A stretch of DNA of 64,000 bases from NCBI GenBank assembly GCA_020081605.1, contig JAHREC010000013.1, forward strand, positions 3,596,001 through 3,660,000, given 5' to 3'. Origin of the DNA: Albifimbria verrucaria. Its lineage: Eukaryota > Ascomycota > Sordariomycetes > Hypocreales > Stachybotryaceae. Under the pieces are notes generated by a model. The model was not told where the DNA came from and searched no databases. It worked only from the letters and a program-made list of their open reading frames with translations. This document shows, piece by piece, positions 58,870 to 64,000 of this stretch (its first letter is position 1; every line of letters starts with the position of its first letter). The position numbers and the translations under genes were made by a program.

Positions 58870-59577
58870 TGTGACTGGATACTTGGCGCTTCTGCCGTAG
58901 TGGTGTGCTGGAGATCCTGCAGAGTTGCAACCTCTTGAAGCGTCAACTTGATGCGAGCCCATGTGCAACTTTTTGGCTGGTCATAGGTGGGGCCAGGGCT
59001 CTTCCACTTTCGGCAAATTTTCAAGCCTCTTCCGCTCAAATGAGGGAAGATGGACGCGCAACCAACAGACAGATAGATGATCGACAACTGATCTAGCCTA
59101 TCTACTATTTTTAAAAAATCCTGGTATTAATTATCATCGCTACATTATCGTCATTTCACTCTTTTTTCTTCAGAATCCTAAGCTTCTATCAATAGTCGTG
59201 CTATAAAAGCTATTAGCAAAGGTGGTAAAGTCCATCAATTGATGATGTGGGAGCCGCGCCAGTTCATGATGGATTGATTGATTCCCTTATTTGAAAGACG
59301 AAAGTTGCACAAACCTCTATAATCCATACGATTGAAGCTATTTATCTATAAAATTCACATTTCGAATGACGAGAATCATCAACATGTGACGTTCCGATCT
59401 GTAATGCTTCTCATTAACGGTGTACTCATCATTATATTAGCTTGCTCACTGATCTGTTATCGATAAGCTCGACTGACCAATGACGCAACGTGTTGCAAAC
59501 CGATGACTATTAAATAATTCCTTTCTAATGCGTGGCTCCAGAGCTCTTAGCTATCGCATACCCAAAATATCGAGGCC
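58870..59577. other. Divergent intergenic region
   Basis: AT-rich promoter space between the sulfoxide reductase (minus) and the LETM1-like gene (plus). Nothing else recognised. Confidence 0.5.
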
Positions 59578-60689
59578 ATGACAAGCCGAAATGCTTGGAG
59601 GTGCTGCGCGCCTGTTCAATGCCAACGGCCGGTAGGCCTCCGGTTCTCAATCTCTCCAACCACGAGTTTTCGCGCATTCCATTCGAGCCAGCAGCTTGGT
59701 GCCTCCAACCGTAGGGACCGCGACAAGGCCCTAAAGAACCCTTTGCTGAACCCGCCGGAATCGACACGACCCCTCCGTTGACTCTCCCGATTCGCGAAGC
59801 ATGCAATTCGACGCCACAGTACTTCTTTCAGCTGGGGAAGGCCTATCTGAAGTTCTATAAGGATGGCTTGAAAGCCGTGTGGACCAATAATAAGCTTCTC
59901 CGCGAAAAGTTACGAAAGACACCACCCGACGATCGACCTTCTGTCTTTCGACCACACTACGTGCCACGGACGTTCTCTCGAGCGGATTGGGTGCTGTTTT
60001 GGCGCGTACGACACGACATGTTGAGGCTGCCTTTCTTCGGCCTGATGTTGATTGTAATTGGCGAATTCACGGCCTTGGTAGTCCTCTATGCCGACGGTGT
60101 GGTGCCATACACGTGCAGAATACCTAAGCAAATCCATGCTTCGCTGGAAAAGGCGGAGCAGAGGCGCAAGGAGTCATTCAAGGAGCTGGACACCCGCTTC
60201 CCCATGGAGTGCTCAGCCCACGGATCACCCCCAGTATCGCCAGGGCTCACGTCCTGAGAAGCCTACATTTGTCGGGTACAATCTGGGATCGCCTCGGCTT
60301 CACACCACCTGGAATGTGGCAGATAAAGGGCAGATTGCGCATGGCGTACCTGGAAGGCGATGACAAGAACTTGGTTGAGGATGGAGGTTTCATAGGCCTC
60401 GCACCTGAGGAGCTCCGCATAGCCTGCGCTGAGCGAGGTATCGACGTCCTGGGAAAGAGCAGCACGGAGCTTAGAGACTGGTTAGGCGACTGGCTGCGTC
60501 TCACTGCCGCGGAGGACATCCATGAGAGACGGCGACGGATGGCAGTGTTGCTGATGACAAGGTAAGTTGGCACAGATCTGGCGGGATGTCTGAGTACTTT
60601 CACATGGGTCAACTAACGAAATTCACTTTACTAGGCCTGAGCACTGGCCGCCACATCGAGACTTTGCCGTGCCTGACTGGGTACTCTAG
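59578..60689 (+). CDS. LETM1-domain mitochondrial inner-membrane protein, two frame breaks
   Basis: The start at 59578 gives MTSRNAWRCCAPVQCQRPVG followed by FRAFHSSQQLGASNRRD, an Arg/Ser-rich mitochondrial presequence. The body reads FQLGKAYLKFYKDGLKAVWT and FSRADWVLFWRVRHDMLRLP. A single membrane span (FFGLMLIVIGEFTALVVLYA) and the ribosome-binding-like LETM1 domain follow (GLAPEELRIACAERGIDVLG, LRDWLGDWLRLT). LETM1/Mdm38 proteins act in mitochondrial K+/H+ exchange and ribosome binding; this 346-aa protein is short and lacks an EF-hand, so it is probably a paralogue. Breaks are in the C run near 59769-59773 (ESTRPPLTLPIREA) and near 60209-60212 (MEVLSPRITPSIARAHVLRS). An intron at 60562-60634 joins the C-terminus RPEHWPPHRDFAVPDWVL. 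Confidence 0.88.
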
Positions 60690-61395
60690 GCTGAAGATGT
60701 CAATTATCAGGTGCCAAGGACTGCTAAAATCTAGGCGAGACGAATTGGTGCCTGCTGTATGCTATGACGACCGCTGCATGTGAAGCAGTCAGTTCTGACC
60801 ATTTACCTGTAAAGTAAGAAGTATCTCCGGGAAGTATCAGCGGTATACGAGGGTTTTTAGACTGGTGGCTGTACTTTAGACAAGGAGCAATTTGCATCTA
60901 TGTTTTCGTTTGTAGACGACAAATTCTATACTTTCCTTGCAAACACGTCTTGCTCGTGGCCAGACTCAACAGCCATCGAGACCTCATAATGGCTCGGTGG
61001 CACCGAATGGTATGAACGAACTACCATTAGTCGAATCTTGCTGGGTCCCATAGCCGTGGCCTGGGTACACTTTGGAATGTACAGACGAGATAGGGCATTT
61101 GGAATAAGTGTGGAGGAATAAGGCGGGAATTTGGGTTCACAAGCCACAGGTACAAGATTCCTGAGGTCAACTATGGGGTTTGCAAAGTGTGGGGAAGTGG
61201 CTGATGATGTCAAGGCTCGCTGGCCGAGGTTCGCATCACATGCAACCCATGTCTCGCCAGGCGGCTCTCCTTGTGACAGTACTAGAACCAGAGAACTCCC
61301 TGTCAGCCCTCCCCAAACTTGAATCCTACTTGATCGCAACCTCCGCACCATCTACCTTACTTCCACAACTCAATTGATTTTCCACACCCGACAAA
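60690..61395. other. Intergenic region
   Basis: No supported gene; 3' flank of the LETM1-like gene and promoter of the sterol-carrier gene. A 141-codon minus-strand frame at 60926-61351 has no motif. Confidence 0.5.
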
Positions 61396-61935
61396 ATGTC
61401 TCTCAAGAACGGTATGTCAAAACGAGCCCCTCCCACCAAGTGCGCAGTCGCAGTCGCAGCTTGCAGACAGAGGTGCTGACAGGATGCGCGCGCCGCGTTG
61501 CACACACAGACAAGTTCCCTCCTCTGCGGCCTTCGACGCCATCAACGACGCCCTCAACTCCAACGAGGAAGAGCGCAAGAACGCCATCAAGCAGGGCAAC
61601 GGCGTCTACGCCTTCACTCTCAAGAACAGCGCCGGTGAGCAGGAGAGCTGGCACATCGACCTGAAAGAGGCTGGCAAGGTCGGCACTGGCCTCGGCAACA
61701 AGCCCAGCGGTATGGCCTTCACAGTATATTCTCTGCTCTCACATTCATGCTGACGTTTTTGCGACAATAGTGACCCTGCAGCTCTCTGATGACGACTTTG
61801 GTAAGCTCGTCGCCGGCAAGGCCAACGCCCAGCGCCTGTTCATGGGCGGCAAGCTTAAGGTTAAGGGAGATGTCATGAAGGCCACCAAGCTGGACCCCAT
61901 CCTGAAGAAGGCCCAGACCAAGGCCAAGCTGTAGA
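61396..61935 (+). CDS. SCP2 sterol-carrier domain protein, one frame break
   Basis: Small lipid-transfer protein consisting of one SCP2 domain, as in fungal peroxisomal POX18-type proteins. Exons are 61396-61411, 61508-61709 and 61771-61935. The reading is MSLKND-KFPSSAAFDAINDALNSN, then GVYAFTLKNSAGEQESWHID, GKVGTGLGNKPS-VTLQLSDD, and DFGKLVAGKANAQRLFMGGKLKVKGDV (positions 61793-61873). It ends KKAQTKAKL, whose last three residues resemble a type-1 peroxisomal signal (AKL). One C is missing just after the first intron (near 61513-61516), where the KFPSSAAF frame is lost. Corrected length is 127 aa, the expected size. Likely cargo is fatty acyl-CoA or sterol; this is family knowledge. Confidence 0.92.
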
Positions 61936-62478
61936 TGGAATTGTGAAGAGAATCGTTGTATAATTGTCGAGTAGATCGCTTCTTTTTCGCGTCGACACGG
62001 CTCGATGCTACAGCAATCAGATACCATGCATGCTTCTTCTTGGCTTGAACAATTATTATCGCATTATATTTTGAAGTGAATGAATGGACCTACAATGAAC
62101 CTCTTGTTTTCAAGTCATTTACACATAGTATTCCCAATCTACCACATCTTTGCCTAGAATTCCCTTTCTCTTTAGCAGAAATCCTGGTTTAGCGCCATCC
62201 ATTTAGCACAAATTCCGTCACTCCTCGAAGCTAACACGTCCTCCTGTCAATCACCGTTGATCAACATGGTTAGCACGACCCATATGAAGGTGGGTTTGTA
62301 TGGAATACTCAAAATGGGCTATGCAGTACATACCCCTCTAGTAGCCTTGCATTCACCACGTATGCATTAGAGTCTATGCCTTCAGGAATCTATCTTCAGT
62401 TATTGAATCTTAAACTAACAACCTGGCCAGAATCTCCCTGCGCGTTTCTCGCAATCTGTAATATGAAGAGCAAGCCAA
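61936..62478. other. Intergenic region between convergent genes
   Basis: 3' flanks of the SCP2 and aldo/keto reductase genes; AT-rich, no feature recognised. Confidence 0.55.
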
Positions 62479-63639
62479 TCAAAACCTGCTAACGATCGCA
62501 GGAGGTTTGTTGTTCAAGATCTCATCGATCTCGGCCATGATTTCGGGCGTAAGCTTGTCAACTACTGCAACTGCTCTGCAGTTCTCGTAGACCTGCTCAG
62601 GGCTGCTGGCACCAGTAATGGCGGAGCTCACATTGGGGTTCTTCAAGACCCAGGCCAGTGCAAGAGCACTCATCTTAATGCCGAGCTTTTCGGCGATAGG
62701 CTCCAGCTTGTTAACCTGCTTCACGATGCCCTCCCACTGCTCCTTGCCCGTTCTGGCCCAGTATCCCTTGATGAAATCAACAGAGGTTTGCGCGAAGCGC
62801 GAGTCATCGGGAATGCCGTTCTTGTACTTGCCGGAGAGAATACCTTGCTTCAACGGCGAGAAGATGGTGAGGCCAAGGCCGACCTCGCGGTACAGGTGGG
62901 CATACTCGGTCTCAACCTTTTGCCTCTCGAGCATGCTGTACTGGGGTTGTTCCATCACAGGGCCGATGAGACCAAGCTTATCAGCGTACCTCCAAGCTTG
63001 AGCAATCTCATCGGCATTCCACTCCGAGGTGCCCCAGTAGAAGGCCTTGCCCTGGTCGATAAGGTGGTTAAAAGCACGAACGGTCTCCTCGATGGGAGTG
63101 TGACGATCCGGCCGGTGGGCATAAATGAGATCGACATACTCCAAGTCCAGACGTTGAAGGGAAGCATTCATTCCCTCAACAACGTGCTTGCGAGATAAAC
63201 CTTTGTTGTTGACATCGTTGTCACCGTTAGCTTGGCCCCAGTAGAGCTGTAGGCGCAATATCATCAGTAAATTGCTATCATTTGATCAGTGTGCGAAGGA
63301 TGACTGACCTTGGTGGAAATGACCAAGTCGTTACGCTTCCAGCCAAACTTCTTGATGGCCTCACCCATGACGATCTCAGATTCGCCACCAGCGTAGCCCT
63401 CGGCGCAGTCAAAGAAGTTAACGCCGCAGTCGTAGGCAGCCTTCATGCAGGCAAAAGTACCCTCTAATGATGGGAGTCAGGATCTTGGACAAAAACCCGT
63501 AGCAATCACTCTCCAACTCACCTCTCTCGACATGGCCACCATATGTAAGCCATCCACCAAGCGAGATGGCCGAGACCTGAAGACCAGAGCGGCCCAGGAA
63601 TCGGTAGGTCATAGGAGGGATATCTTCAGGCTTCGACAT
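62479..63639 (-). CDS. Aldo/keto reductase, voltage-gated K+ channel beta-subunit type
   Basis: NADPH-dependent aldo/keto reductase of the AKR6/Kv-beta type. Exons are 63522-63639, 63309-63463 and 62479-63246, giving 346 aa with an intact frame. The start reads MSKPEDIPPMTYRFLGRSGL. The catalytic tetrad is visible as Asp and Tyr in FFDCAEGYAGGESE, Lys in DLVISTK and His in YVDLIYAHRPDRHTP. The nucleotide-binding end has LAWVLKNPNVSSAITGASSP and QVYENCRAVAVVDKLTPEIM. Fungal members occur without obvious Shaker channels and reduce aldehydes, so channel partnership is not implied. The C-terminus ends PPAIVSRF. Two short introns have clear gtgagt/gtcagt donors. Confidence 0.95.
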
Positions 63640-64000
63640 TGTGACTGGTTGTGTGTTGTCTGTGTACCAATTGTGGGAAGCGGAGGTAATACTTGACAGA
63701 GGATCACGTATGTTTATATAATTCCAAGTTGGTTATATGATGTCAGGGTAGTCGGGGTGTTATCCGGCGCAACACGTTTGTAAGCAACTATTGAATGAGG
63801 AGTCATTCGGCAAAGGATTGGGCTCACGGATGAAAAGGCACACAGATGGACGGAGGGGTTAATCGTGCATATTCAAGTTACCCCACCATCCACACCCGTA
63901 TAATCCTGGTGTTGTTCGTCGCTGGCTCCTCGTCAATACAGCTTCAGATCAGCCCTAACCTATACCCATGCAGCACTAAGACCAACGCGTTACTTGTATT
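63640..64000. other. Upstream region of the aldo/keto reductase
   Basis: Promoter region running to the window end; no gene start or repeat recognised. Confidence 0.5.

Overview
The window looks like nuclear DNA of a filamentous ascomycete, most likely Sordariomycetes and possibly Hypocreales. The coding genes carry short introns (about 50-70 nt, a few longer) with GT...CTAAC/CTGAC...AG signals. The proteins read like Pezizomycotina orthologues (Atg5, Utp15, CSA/ERCC8, Nth1, Inn1-type C2 protein, a Zn2Cys6 regulator, free methionine-R-sulfoxide reductase). There are two nuclear tRNA genes with tiny introns. I see no plasmid, phage, CRISPR or complete transposon. The species cannot be fixed from the sequence alone.

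Layout. 1-5 kb: the 5' end of an unidentified minus-strand gene, class III alcohol dehydrogenase (SFA1/FDH1) and the base-excision-repair glycosylase Nth1. 6.4-6.7 kb: a small AN1 zinc-finger protein. 7-13.4 kb: a gene-poor accessory stretch with tRNA-His, a diverged dispersed repeat (second copy at 18.6 kb), a tRNA-like relic beside tandem repeats, and an RRM-type RNA-binding protein. 13.4-17.7 kb: 5-oxoprolinase. 20.7-26.6 kb: an NmrA-like oxidoreductase, an ADGF-type adenosine deaminase and a small secreted protein. 28.8-30.5 kb: a repeat-rich, very hydrophilic protein, followed by tRNA-Gly. 31.1-34.9 kb: ATG5 convergent with ERCC8/CSA, which is divergent from a conserved hypothetical. 34.9-46.5 kb: an 11.6-kb gene desert, probably including the long leader or promoter of the Zn2Cys6 regulator at 46.5-50.2 kb. 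52.2-63.6 kb: a housekeeping block of UTP15, C2-domain protein, free methionine-R-sulfoxide reductase, LETM1-like protein, SCP2 sterol-carrier protein and Kv-beta aldo/keto reductase.

Most of these genes act independently: formaldehyde detoxification, DNA repair, glutathione-cycle oxoproline recycling, autophagy, ribosome biogenesis, septation, methionine repair, mitochondrial homeostasis and lipid transfer. I see no biosynthetic cluster or operon-like system.

The clearest global oddity is that about a dozen otherwise well-conserved genes are interrupted by single-base reading-frame losses, nearly all of them -1 and many inside homopolymer runs. When one base is allowed per break, each gene becomes an integral number of codons that reads like its family. 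I therefore annotate whole genes across the breaks and treat uncorrected sequencing deletions as more likely than mass pseudogenisation. The most interesting biology is a 5-nt microexon in the methionine-sulfoxide reductase gene, the tandem-motif hydrophilic protein, and the repeat/tRNA-relic island at 9.7-13 kb.
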